Shown here: positions 25,393 through 33,272 of the stretch, one piece after another
Position numbering within the stretch: the stretch's first letter is position 1
How the letters are laid out: each line of letters starts with the position of its first letter
Assembly: GCA_036399055.1 (NCBI GenBank)
Contig: DASWNX010000034.1
Span: forward strand, 1-50,779
Direction of reading: 5' to 3'
DNA length: 50,779 nucleotides
From: Jatrophihabitans sp.
Lineage (GTDB): Bacteria; Actinomycetota; Actinomycetes; Mycobacteriales; Jatrophihabitantaceae
Made by a program: the position numbers and the translations under genes
The notes under the pieces: generated by a model
The model's database searches: none
What the model was told of the DNA's origin: nothing
Seen by the model: the letters and a program-made list of their open reading frames with translations, nothing else

Positions 25393-25398
25393 CAGACT
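25393..25398 (+). promoter_or_regulatory. Likely -10 of a leaderless MOSC-gene transcript
   Basis: CAGACT lies 6 bases before the GTG at 25405. Confidence 0.35.
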
Positions 25399-25404
25399 GT
25401 CAGG

Positions 25405-25956
25405 GTGAGCAATGAGCAGCCGTCGGTGGTCGCGGTCAGCCTCGACGACCGCCACCGCTTCAGCAAGAAGCCGGTCGAGCAGATCACCCTCATCGCCGGT
25501 CACGGCGTCGAGGGCGACGCGCACGCCGGCGCCACGGTCAAACACCGATTCCAGATGCGCAGGGATAAGACCCAGCCCAACCTGCGCCAGGTGCACCTGA
25601 TGCACGCCGAGCTGTTCGACGAGCTCGCCGGGCAGGGCTTCGAGGTCGAACCCGGCCAGCTCGGCGAGAACGTCACCACCCGCGGACTCGACCTGCTCAC
25701 CCTGCCGGCCGGCACGCTGCTGCGAATGGGTCCCGAAGCAGTCGTCCAGGTCACCGGCCTGCGCGACCCGTGCGTCCTGATCGACAAGTTCCAGCACGGC
25801 CTGCTCAAGGCCGTGATCGAACGCGACGGCGACGGCCGGCTGATCGGCAAGGCCGGCATCATGGGCGTCGTCGTGCACGGCGGCCCGGTCAGCCCCGCGG
25901 ACCCGGTGACGGTCGAGCTGCCCGCGCCGCCGCACGTCGCCCTTGAGGTCATCTGA
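25405..25956 (+). CDS. MOSC domain-containing protein
   Basis: A 183-residue protein of the MOSC family, the C-terminal domain of molybdenum cofactor sulfurases. Family features are a central GVEGDAHAG loop near residue 33, VHLMHAELFDEL, PGQLGENVTTRGLDL with the Gly-Glu-Asn motif, GTLLRMGPEAVVQVTGLRDP and the invariant Cys in the DPCVLIDKF segment that would carry sulfur. It may deliver sulfur to a metal cofactor; the target is unknown. The start at 25405 (SNEQPSVVAV after GTG) fits the upstream -10. It is placed between the ATPase pair and purF. Confidence 0.88.
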   Translation: MSNEQPSVVAVSLDDRHRFSKKPVEQITLIAGHGVEGDAHAGATVKHRFQMRRDKTQPNLRQVHLMHAELFDELAGQGFEVEPGQLGENVTTRGLDLLTLPAGTLLRMGPEAVVQVTGLRDPCVLIDKFQHGLLKAVIERDGDGRLIGKAGIMGVVVHGGPVSPADPVTVELPAPPHVALEVI

Positions 25957-26057
25957 TCGCCCTAGGCGCCTGATCGCCCGAGGCCATCTGAGCCGAACGC
26001 CGGCACAGTCACGGCGTTGCCTGGCCGCTTGGGGCGCGAGCACCGGCAGCTACCCCC

Positions 26058-26063
26058 TAGACT
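26058..26063 (+). promoter_or_regulatory. Likely -10 of a leaderless purF transcript
   Basis: TAGACT is followed by 6 bases and the GTG at 26070. Another GTG at 26064 is too close to the -10 to be on the transcript. Confidence 0.5.
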
Positions 26064-26069
26064 GTGCCC

Positions 26070-27638
26070 GTGGCGCGCGGAGACGGCAGGCTGACCCATG
26101 AACTCGACCCCCACGACCAAGGACCGCAGGACCAATGCGGCGTCTTCGGTGTCTGGGCACCCGGTGAAGAGGTCTCCAAGCTGGCGTACTTCGGCATGTA
26201 CGCCCTGCAGCATCGGGGCCAGGAGGCCGCCGGGATCGCGGTGAGCGACGGCTCGTCGATCCTGGTCTTCAAGGACCTCGGCCTGGTCTCCCAGGTCTTC
26301 GACGAGTCGACGCTGGCGACCCTGAAGGGCCATATCGCCCTCGGCCACACCCGCTACTCCACCACCGGCTCCTCCACCTGGGAGAACGCCCAGCCGGTGT
26401 TTCGCACCACCAAGGCCGGCACCGGCATCGCGCTGGCGCACAACGGCAACCTGGTCAACACCGCCAAGCTGCACGAAGCCGCCAGCGGCGACGGCGGCCG
26501 CGACCGGGGGTCGCAGCTGACGGCTACCACGGACTCGGACCTGATGACCGAGCTGCTGGCCGCGTACCCCGACGTCTCGGTCGAAGAGGCCGCGATGCGG
26601 GTGCTGCCTACCATCGAGGGCGCCTTCTCGCTGGTCTTCATGGACGAGCACACCCTCTACGCCGCCCGCGACCCCCAGGGCGTCCGACCGCTGTCACTCG
26701 GCCGGCTGGACCGGGGCTGGGTGGTCACCAGCGAGTCCGCCGCGCTGGACATCGTCGGCGCCTCCTTCGTCCGTGAGGTCGAGCCCGGAGAGCTGATCGC
26801 GATCGATGAGGACGGCCTGCGCTCGCAGCGCTTCGCCAACCCCGACCCCAAGGGCTGCGTCTTCGAGTACGTCTACCTGGCCCGGCCCGACACCACCATC
26901 GCCGGCCGGTCGGTGCACTCGACCAGGCTTGAGATCGGTCGCCGGCTGGCCGCGGAGCATCCGGTCGAGGCCGACCTGGTGATGCCGACCCCGGAGTCGG
27001 GCACCCCCGCCGCGATCGGCTACGCCGAGGCCTCCGGCATTCCGTACGGCATGGGCCTGGTCAAGAACGCCTACGTCGGCCGGACGTTCATCCAGCCCTC
27101 CCAGACCATCCGGCAGCTCGGCATCCGCTTGAAGCTCAACCCGCTGCGCGACGTCATCCGCGGCAAGCGGCTGGTCGTGGTCGACGACTCGATCGTGCGC
27201 GGCAACACCCAGCGCGCGGTGGTGCGGATGCTGCGCGAGGCCGGCGCGGTCGAGGTGCACGTCCGGATCGCCTCGCCGCCGATCAAGTGGCCCTGCTTCT
27301 ACGGCATCGATTTCGCCACCCGCGCCGAGCTGATCGCCAGCGGGCTGGACGTCAACGGCATCCGCGCCTCGCTCGGGGCGGACTCGCTTGGCTTTGTGTC
27401 GCTGGAGAACCTGGTCGCGGCCACCGAGCAGCCCAAGACCCGGCTGTGCCGGGCCTGCTTCGACGGCGCGTACCCGATTCCGCTGCCCCAGGTGGTCGGC
27501 AAGCACGTCCTGGAGGGAATCGGCAGGGCGGTCAACGGCGTCAACGCCTCAGCCCAGGGCAACGGCGCGGCAGCGGTGGGCCCAGAGCCTGACCGGGTGG
27601 AAGGCCTTGCCGGCGCGGACTCGCTGCGCCTGACGTGA
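26070..27638 (+). CDS. purF: Amidophosphoribosyltransferase PurF
   Basis: PurF commits PRPP to purine synthesis, using glutamine to make phosphoribosylamine. The 522-residue product has a propeptide of 22 residues ending QDQ, then Cys23 of CGVFGVWAPGEE as the N-terminal nucleophile after cleavage. GHTRYSTTGSSTWENAQPV and HNGNLVN are glutaminase motifs; LVVVDDSIVRGNTQ is the PRPP loop. Cysteines in GCVFEY, PCFYGIDF and LCRACFDG match the four ligands of the 4Fe-4S cluster in the B. subtilis-type enzyme, so this is the oxygen-sensitive form. The stop overlaps the purM start (GTGA). Confidence 0.97.
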   Translation: MARGDGRLTHELDPHDQGPQDQCGVFGVWAPGEEVSKLAYFGMYALQHRGQEAAGIAVSDGSSILVFKDLGLVSQVFDESTLATLKGHIALGHTRYSTTGSSTWENAQPVFRTTKAGTGIALAHNGNLVNTAKLHEAASGDGGRDRGSQLTATTDSDLMTELLAAYPDVSVEEAAMRVLPTIEGAFSLVFMDEHTLYAARDPQGVRPLSLGRLDRGWVVTSESAALDIVGASFVREVEPGELIAIDEDGLRSQRFANPDPKGCVFEYVYLARPDTTIAGRSVHSTRLEIGRRLAAEHPVEADLVMPTPESGTPAAIGYAEASGIPYGMGLVKNAYVGRTFIQPSQTIRQLGIRLKLNPLRDVIRGKRLVVVDDSIVRGNTQRAVVRMLREAGAVEVHVRIASPPIKWPCFYGIDFATRAELIASGLDVNGIRASLGADSLGFVSLENLVAATEQPKTRLCRACFDGAYPIPLPQVVGKHVLEGIGRAVNGVNASAQGNGAAAVGPEPDRVEGLAGADSLRLT

Positions 27639-28762
27639 GCCAGCCGAGCGACTTGGACTCCGCCGCTTCACGCTCTGCTGCCACCAGCCCCGCCCCGGTC
27701 TCCTACGCCAGCGCCGGCGTCGACATCGAGGCAGGCGAGCGGGCCGTCGAGCTGATGAAGGCCTCGGTCCGGCGGACCGCCCGTCCTGAGGTGCTGGGCG
27801 GCCTCGGCGGCTTCGCCGGGCTCTTCCAGCTCGACCTCACCCGGTACCCGCGCCCGGTCCTGGCCACCTCGACCGACGGGGTGGGCACCAAGCTGGTGCT
27901 CGCCCAGCAGCTGGACCGGCACGACACCATCGGCATCGACCTGGTGGCGATGGTGATCGACGACCTGGTGGTGGTGGGCGCCGAGCCGCTGTTCATGACG
28001 GACTACATCGCCACCGGCAAGGTGGTCCCGGAGAAGATCGCCCAGATCGTGTCGGGCATCGCCGAGGGTTGCGTCCAGGCCGGCTGTGCCCTGGTGGGTG
28101 GCGAGACCGCCGAGCACCCGGGCGTGATGGGACCCGATGACTATGACATCTCCGGCGCCGGCACCGGGGTGGTGAACGCCGACGCGGTGCTGGGCGCGGA
28201 CCGGGTGCGACCCGGCGACGCCCTGATAGCGATCGGCTCGTCAGGGGTGCACTCCAACGGCTACTCCCTGGTGCGGCACGTGCTGGCCACCGCCGGGTGG
28301 GCGCTGTCAGACACGCCTGCCGAGCTGGCCGGCCGCAGCCTGGGTGAGGAGCTGCTGACTCCCACCCGGATCTACGCCCGGGACTGCCTGCGGCTGATCG
28401 CCGACGGCGGCCTTGCCGGGGTGCACGCGTTCTCCCACATCACCGGTGGCGGCCTGGCCGCGAACCTGGAGCGGGTGCTGCCGCCGGGGCTGAGCGCGCA
28501 GGTCGACCGGGCCACCTGGTCACCGTTGCCGATCTTTCAGGTGCTTGCCCGGGCCGGCGCGATCGAGCGCGCCGCGTTGGAGCCGGCGTTCAACCTGGGA
28601 GTGGGCATGGTGGCCGTGGTGTCGGCGGGGTACGCCGAAGCCGCGCTGGAGCTGCTGGCGGCCTGCGAGCTGACCGCCTGGCGTCTCGGGGTAGTCACCG
28701 CCGGCGACCCCGGCCAGAGCAGGGTGCGCCTTAGTGGCGATTACGCAGCTAGCAGCTTCTAG
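27635..28762 (+). CDS. purM: AIR synthetase PurM
   Basis: Phosphoribosylformylglycinamidine cyclo-ligase closes the imidazole ring with ATP to make AIR. The 375-residue protein has a Ser/Ala-rich N-terminus of about 20 residues, then YASAGVDIEAGERAVELMK, ATSTDGVGTKLVLA, VGGETAEHPGVM and GVHSNGYSLVRHVL, all typical. The GTG at 27635 overlaps the purF stop by four bases, so purF and purM are coupled. It is convergent with DUF3073, whose stop is 12 bp away. Confidence 0.97.
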   Translation: MSQPSDLDSAASRSAATSPAPVSYASAGVDIEAGERAVELMKASVRRTARPEVLGGLGGFAGLFQLDLTRYPRPVLATSTDGVGTKLVLAQQLDRHDTIGIDLVAMVIDDLVVVGAEPLFMTDYIATGKVVPEKIAQIVSGIAEGCVQAGCALVGGETAEHPGVMGPDDYDISGAGTGVVNADAVLGADRVRPGDALIAIGSSGVHSNGYSLVRHVLATAGWALSDTPAELAGRSLGEELLTPTRIYARDCLRLIADGGLAGVHAFSHITGGGLAANLERVLPPGLSAQVDRATWSPLPIFQVLARAGAIERAALEPAFNLGVGMVAVVSAGYAEAALELLAACELTAWRLGVVTAGDPGQSRVRLSGDYAASSF

Positions 28763-28774
28763 CGAAGCTGAGGG

Positions 28775-28978
28775 CTAACGGGGACCGCTCACCCAGCTCT
28801 GTTCATCCTCGATGCCGTCGTCGGCGTAGGGATCGCCGTCCGAGCCTGGCTCCGAGTAGCCGGGTTCGGCTGGATGGCCGAGCTCCCGCTGGAGTGCAGT
28901 GAAGTCAGTGCTCTGGGAGTTGTACTTCAGCTCCCGCGCCACTTTTTGCTGCTTTGCCTTAGCACGGCCGCGCCCCAT
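28775..28978 (-). CDS. DUF3073 family protein
   Basis: A 67-residue actinobacteria-specific protein, MGRGRAKAKQQKVARELKYN at the N-terminus then STDFTALQRELG, the full DUF3073 consensus. The N-terminal half is strongly basic and the C-terminal half acidic (DGDPYADDGIEDEQ), which suggests nucleic-acid or ribosome contact, but the function is unknown. It is convergent with purM in mycobacteria and Streptomyces too, which makes it a useful synteny marker. Confidence 0.93.
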   Translation of the reverse strand: MGRGRAKAKQQKVARELKYNSQSTDFTALQRELGHPAEPGYSEPGSDGDPYADDGIEDEQSWVSGPR

Positions 28979-29350
28979 GGCTCGACCCCCTCGCTCGCAC
29001 GGTCATCCGGGCGGAGTCGCTAGGGAAGTCCGCGCCGGGAATGAGTATCAATTCGTAGGTCCGAGAGTACATCGCAGATCCGCTCCGCCGCACACCGCCC
29101 GTGAACAGCGGGCGACGAGCGTCAAGTCGGCTTCGAGCGCGCATCCAGCCAGACCGCTAACACCGTGTGTTTCTGTGATCACCAACTGTGTAAGAAATAC
29201 AGCTTTGCAGCGCTTCGATGCTAAATCGTGATCTAACAAGGCAAACTTCACAGCGCGCAGACAAGAGGTTGCATCGGAAACTGGTGCATACTTCCTAGGA
29301 CGTCGCAACGGGATGCGCGTTATAAATATCCAGGAAGGGGGCGAGGGTCA
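28979..29350. promoter_or_regulatory. 372-bp gap between DUF3073 and bldC, regulatory
   Basis: Divergent starts border this gap, so it must hold promoters for both genes. It is visibly less GC-rich than the rest. TTATAAATATCC at about 29319-29330, some 20 bp before bldC, is a possible -10 area, followed by AGGAAGGGGGCGAGGG as a very purine-rich ribosome-binding region. The middle part has GTGATCACC and ATCGTGATCT words, but I see no coding sequence and no clear operator array. A long bldC leader is likely. Confidence 0.4.
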
Positions 29351-29563
29351 ATGACCAATCCTCGTCAACGTACAGAGTCTGAGCCGCTACTGACTCCGTC
29401 AGAGGTGGCGACGCTCTTCCGAGTCGACCCCAAAACGGTTACTCGGTGGGCGAAGGCTGGCAAGCTTACCTCGATTCGCACGCTTGGCGGCCACCGCCGC
29501 TACCGTGAGTCTGAAGTTCGCTCGCTGCTCGAGGGAAACACCAACACCCCCGCCGAGGTGTAA
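29351..29563 (+). CDS. bldC: BldC, MerR-like developmental regulator
   Basis: A 70-residue DNA-binding protein, nearly the whole of which is a MerR-type winged HTH: LLTPSEVATLFRVDPKTVTR, WAKAGKLTSIRTLGGHRRYR then ESEVRSLLEG. This is the BldC sequence of Streptomyces, where it binds direct repeats cooperatively and holds back sporulation genes. It lacks any effector domain, as in that family. A GAGGG site lies 4-8 bases before ATG. A 12-bp stem terminator follows. The position after purF-purM-DUF3073 is as in Streptomyces. Confidence 0.95.
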   Translation: MTNPRQRTESEPLLTPSEVATLFRVDPKTVTRWAKAGKLTSIRTLGGHRRYRESEVRSLLEGNTNTPAEV

Positions 29564-29580
29564 CCACACCGAAGCGTTGT

Positions 29581-29616
29581 CGAACGCCGCAGCTCCCGCC
29601 GGGACTGCGGCGTTCG
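29581..29616 (+). terminator. bldC terminator
   Basis: The arms 29581-29592 and 29605-29616 (CGAACGCCGCAG and its complement) form a perfect 12-bp stem with a 12-base loop that itself can pair (TCCC/GGGA). TCATTTCT follows, a short T-rich tract. Confidence 0.85.
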
Positions 29617-29872
29617 TCATTTCTGGGGGTGACCGGAGGAGCCCGAGATGGCGGGCCACTCGGGTGACGCGTGCGCCTCGTCGGGTGTCCGGGTAGCCAT
29701 CGGTCATCTTTTCCGATTCACTCGCGTGCATTTTCTTCCACCGTGCTCGCCCTCAGCGGCCCGCAAGCGACGGGGCATCGCAGAAGACTCGTCGGCGCGC
29801 CGCGGGTGCGAAGGTAGGGCGTGGCTGCTCGCCGCTGAGCCGCAGACTCCAGCGCTGAGAGGAACATCGCCG

Positions 29873-31210
29873 ATGAGCCTGATCCTGGGTGACCGCGCAG
29901 TAGTTCTGGGCGCTGGCATGGCCGGCCTGCTGACCGCGCGCGTGCTGGCAGATCGATACCGGCAGGTCGTGGTCATCGAACGCGACCCGGTCGCCGCCAT
30001 CGGCCAGGCCCGCAAGGGCGTGCCCCAGGGTCGGCACGCGCACGCTCTGCTGGCTCGGGGCCAGCGGATCCTGGAAGACCTGTTCCCCGGCCTGCAGCAG
30101 GAGCTCACCGCCTCCGGCGTGCTGAGCTGCGATCTGGCCGGCAACATCCGGTGGTATTTCAACGGCAGGCCGCTGAAGCAGCAGGAGTCCGGCCTGCTCA
30201 GCGTGTCGGCGACCCGGCCGCAGCTGGAGGGGCACGTGCGCCAGCGGGTGACCTCGATGCCCAATGTCGAGCTGCGCGACCTCACGGTGGTCAACGGCCT
30301 GCAGCTCACCGACGACGGGAGCAGGGTGACCGGTGTGCGCGTCACCGGGGTAGCCGGCGACGCCGAGCCCGAGGTGCTGACCGCCGACCTGGTGATCGAC
30401 GCCTGCGGACGGGGCAGCCGAACGCCGGCCTGGTTGGAGGAGATGGGCTACCCGCGTCCGGCCGAGGAGAGGGTCGTGATCGACCTCGCCTACACCACCC
30501 GGCTGTTCAAGCTCGGCTCAGATCCCTACGGCGCGGACCTGTCGATCAACTCGGTGGCTCATCCCGGCAACCCGCGCGGGGCGTTCTTCGCCCGCCTGGA
30601 CAAAGACGTCGCGATGCTGTCACTGACCGGCCTGCTCGGCGATCACCCGCCGCGCGAGGACGACGGGTTCCTGGAGTACGCGAAGTCCTTGGACGCCAAG
30701 GAGATCTATCAGACCGTCAAGGACTGCGTGCCCGTCGATGACGCGGTCACCTTTCACGTGCCCGCAAGCGTCCGGCGCCGCTATGACCAGCTCACCCGCT
30801 TTCCCGAGGCGTTGCTGGTCGTGGGGGACGGTACGTGCGCGTTCAACCCGGTCTACGGCCAGGGGATGACCGTGGCGGCCATGCAGGCGGTGGCGCTGGC
30901 CGAGCACCTCGACCGGGGGCCGGCCCGTCCGATCGACTTCTTCCAGGAGTGCAAGCCCATCGTCGACGTTCCGTGGGACATCTCCGCCGGCGGGGACCTG
31001 GCCTTCCCCGGCGTTCAGGGCAAGCGCACCGTGAAGGGGCGGATGGGCAATGCCTACATCTCCAAGCTGCACACCGCGGCCCAGTCCGACGGCAGGTTCA
31101 CCGCCGCGTTCTTCCGGGTGGCAGGCCTGGTCGATCGGCCCGATGCGCTGATGCGGCCCGGCCTGGTGCTCGGCGTCTTGCGCGCCGTCCGGGCGAGCCG
31201 CAAGCGCTGA
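29873..31210 (+). CDS. FAD-dependent monooxygenase
   Basis: A 445-residue flavoprotein of the PHBH/squalene-epoxidase-like group. The N-terminal Rossmann motif is RAVVLGAGMAGLLTARVLAD then VVVIERDP; RKGVPQGRHAHALLARGQRI follows the FAD loop; VIDACGRGSRTPAWLEE marks the DG-type motif; and VVGDGTCAFNPVYGQGMTVA is the GD FAD-ribityl motif near residue 317. It hydroxylates or epoxidises an unknown, probably aromatic or isoprenoid, substrate. The start at 29873 has GAGAGGAAC upstream. In the 290 bp before it I see only the bldC terminator. No operon partner is certain. Confidence 0.88.
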   Translation: MSLILGDRAVVLGAGMAGLLTARVLADRYRQVVVIERDPVAAIGQARKGVPQGRHAHALLARGQRILEDLFPGLQQELTASGVLSCDLAGNIRWYFNGRPLKQQESGLLSVSATRPQLEGHVRQRVTSMPNVELRDLTVVNGLQLTDDGSRVTGVRVTGVAGDAEPEVLTADLVIDACGRGSRTPAWLEEMGYPRPAEERVVIDLAYTTRLFKLGSDPYGADLSINSVAHPGNPRGAFFARLDKDVAMLSLTGLLGDHPPREDDGFLEYAKSLDAKEIYQTVKDCVPVDDAVTFHVPASVRRRYDQLTRFPEALLVVGDGTCAFNPVYGQGMTVAAMQAVALAEHLDRGPARPIDFFQECKPIVDVPWDISAGGDLAFPGVQGKRTVKGRMGNAYISKLHTAAQSDGRFTAAFFRVAGLVDRPDALMRPGLVLGVLRAVRASRKR

Positions 31211-31290
31211 CCGGGCTCTGAGCCGGGCGGTCGGCGGGTGGCCGCGGTCGCTGCGAGCGGGTTCATCCAGTGAGCAGCCGCCCACCCAGG

Positions 31291-31296
31291 CATGAT
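31291..31296 (+). promoter_or_regulatory. Possible -10 before the patatin-like gene
   Basis: CATGAT lies 7 bases before the ATG at 31304, in the spacing seen at other leaderless genes here. Confidence 0.3.
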
Positions 31297-31303
31297 CACT
31301 GCT

Positions 31304-32185
31304 ATGGCCCAACCCGAACCGCAGCCCGAACCGCAGTCCGAGGTGGCGTTCGTGCTGGGCGGCGGCGGGGTGCTCGGGGCGACGCAGGTGGGCATGCTGC
31401 GAGCGCTGCTGGAGCGCGGGATCCGTCCGGACCTGGTGCTGGGCACCAGCGTCGGGGCTCTGAACGGGGCGATGCTGGCCGCCGATCCCAGCCTGGACAG
31501 CGTGCGCGGGTTGACCGAGCTCTGGAAGGAGCTCGCCGCCTCTGAGGTGTTCTCCGGGTCGGTCTTCGGCCGGGCCAGGACCCTGATCAGGCACGGCACT
31601 CACCTGCACTCCTCGGACGCGCTGCGGCAGTTGGCCGCCGACCACCTGAAGGTTCGCGACATCGAGGACCTGCAGGTGCGTTTTCAGTGCGTGGCCGCCA
31701 GCATCGAGCGAGCCACCGCGCACTGGTTCACGGCCGGTCCGATCGCCGAGGCAGTGCTCGCCTCGTGCGCCGTGCCGGGTCTGCTGCCGCCGGTGGTCAT
31801 CGACGGCGAGCATTTTCTGGACGGCGGCCTGGTGCACTCGATTCCAGTCGGCCGAGCGGTGGCCTTGGGCGCTCGGACGATCTACGTCCTGCACGTGGGG
31901 CGGGTCGAGCAGCCGTTGCGGGCGCCCCGCTTTCCGTGGGAGGTCGGGCTGGTGGCCTTCGAGATCGCCCGTCGGCACCGGTTCGTCGAAGAGATGGCCT
32001 CCCTGACCGGCGACGTCGACGTCGAGGTGCATGTGTTGCCCAGCGGTGATCCGGACACGCCGCTGGTGTCGATGCGCTACCGGGACGCCTCCCGGGTCGC
32101 GGACCGGATCGAGCGGGGCTACGAAGCCTCGGCCCAATACCTGGCTGACCCTGCCCCCAGCACCCGGCCGGGCAGTGCTGGATGA
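31304..32185 (+). CDS. Patatin-like phospholipase (RssA/NTE family)
   Basis: A 293-residue serine hydrolase expected to cleave acyl chains from lipids. The glycine-rich oxyanion loop is VLGGGGVLGATQVGML near residue 16, the nucleophile is in LGTSVGALNGAML (GxSxG), and the catalytic Asp in LDGGLVHSIPVGRA near residue 178. The start may be 31304 or 31292; the first is preferred because a -10-like CATGAT lies 7 bases before it. Repeated QPEPQPEPQ at the N-terminus is low complexity. The stop overlaps the acyltransferase start by four bases (ATGA), so hydrolysis and re-acylation of lipids may be coupled. Confidence 0.92.
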   Translation: MAQPEPQPEPQSEVAFVLGGGGVLGATQVGMLRALLERGIRPDLVLGTSVGALNGAMLAADPSLDSVRGLTELWKELAASEVFSGSVFGRARTLIRHGTHLHSSDALRQLAADHLKVRDIEDLQVRFQCVAASIERATAHWFTAGPIAEAVLASCAVPGLLPPVVIDGEHFLDGGLVHSIPVGRAVALGARTIYVLHVGRVEQPLRAPRFPWEVGLVAFEIARRHRFVEEMASLTGDVDVEVHVLPSGDPDTPLVSMRYRDASRVADRIERGYEASAQYLADPAPSTRPGSAG

Positions 32186-33210
32186 CCGCCGGCCTGCCAC
32201 CGCGATGGCTGCGCCGGTGCCTGGTGGACCCGCTGTGGGTGCCGCTGGCGGTGCTGCTGAGCTGCCTGTTCGCGGTGCTGGGCGCGCTCGCCTGGCTCGA
32301 CGGGGCGCTGATCGGGCTGGTCCGGCCCGTCAACGGCAGGCTCTGGCGGCTGGCATGGCTGGCCTGGGCGTACCTGACGCTCAATCTGGTGATGGTGCTC
32401 GGCTGTTTCGGGCTGTGGTTGACCCACCCGCTACGGAGCCGGCGCGGAGCTGAGTGGTTGCCTGCCCATGTGGCGCTGCTGCGCTGGTGCCTGGACCGGC
32501 TGCAGGTCGCCAGCCACGCGCTGGTCGGGTTCACGGTGCTGACCGAGCAGCCGCTGCCGCCCCGGCAGGCCGGCTCGACGGCGCCGTTTCTGGTGTTCGC
32601 CCGGCACGCCGGCCCCGGCGACTCCTTCGCCCTGGTGCACCTGATCGCCAGCCGGCTCGACCGGTGCCCGAGAGTGGTGCTCAAGGCTGCCCTGCAGTGG
32701 GACCCAGGGCTGGACGTGCTGCTCAACCGGCTTCGCTGCTACTTCGTGCCGTCACGGTCTGGCGCCGGCGAGGACCGGGTCGAACCGCTCAGTGAGCTGG
32801 CCGCCGGCCTGGGCGGCGACGACGCGCTCTTATTGTTCCCCGAAGGCGGCAACTGGACGCCGCACCGGCACCGGCGGGCCGTCCGGCGGCTGTGGCGCTC
32901 AGGTCGGCGGCGGGCGGCCCGGGAGGCCGAGGCCAACACCCACGTCCTGCCGCCGTACCCCGGCGGCGCGCTGGCCTGCCTGCAGGCCCGCCCGGACGCT
33001 GAGGTGCTGGTCGTGGCGCACACCGGCCTGGACACCCTCACCAGCCCCGGCTTGATCTGGCGGGCGCTGCCGCTGGGTGAGCGTCCGATGCGGATCAGCT
33101 GGTGGCAGCAGAGCGCGGCCACGATTCCGGCGGACGAGGCCGGCCAGCGGGACTGGCTGGAGGCGCAGTGGGATCGGATGCAGGACTGGGTCGCGCAGAA
33201 CTCCCGCTGA
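32182..33210 (+). CDS. PlsC-like 1-acylglycerol-phosphate acyltransferase family membrane protein
   Basis: A 342-residue protein with two N-terminal membrane segments (about residues 18-45 and 60-82) and a PlsC domain. The HxxxxD box is FARHAGPGDSF near residue 138 and the second box is LLLFPEGGNWTPHRHRRA near residue 214, where FPEGT becomes FPEGG. Both are the catalytic and phosphate-binding motifs of lysophosphatidate acyltransferases. It probably acylates a lipid head at the inner face of the membrane. It is co-translated with the patatin-like enzyme, which suggests lipid remodelling. Its stop codon lies inside a 9-bp tandem repeat. Confidence 0.88.
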   Translation: MTAGLPPRWLRRCLVDPLWVPLAVLLSCLFAVLGALAWLDGALIGLVRPVNGRLWRLAWLAWAYLTLNLVMVLGCFGLWLTHPLRSRRGAEWLPAHVALLRWCLDRLQVASHALVGFTVLTEQPLPPRQAGSTAPFLVFARHAGPGDSFALVHLIASRLDRCPRVVLKAALQWDPGLDVLLNRLRCYFVPSRSGAGEDRVEPLSELAAGLGGDDALLLFPEGGNWTPHRHRRAVRRLWRSGRRRAAREAEANTHVLPPYPGGALACLQARPDAEVLVVAHTGLDTLTSPGLIWRALPLGERPMRISWWQQSAATIPADEAGQRDWLEAQWDRMQDWVAQNSR

Positions 33211-33242
33211 CTGCTCTGACTGCTCTGACTGCTCTGACTGCT
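33207..33242. repeat. Four perfect copies of a 9-bp repeat at a stop codon
   Basis: CTGACTGCT is repeated exactly four times, starting in the last codon of the acyltransferase gene; the first copy supplies its TGA stop. A looser repeat (CGCTCAGCCGATGAC, twice) follows up to the convergent CaiB-type gene. Confidence 0.95.
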
Positions 33243-33272
33243 CGCTCAGCCGATGACTGCCCGGTCGCCCGC

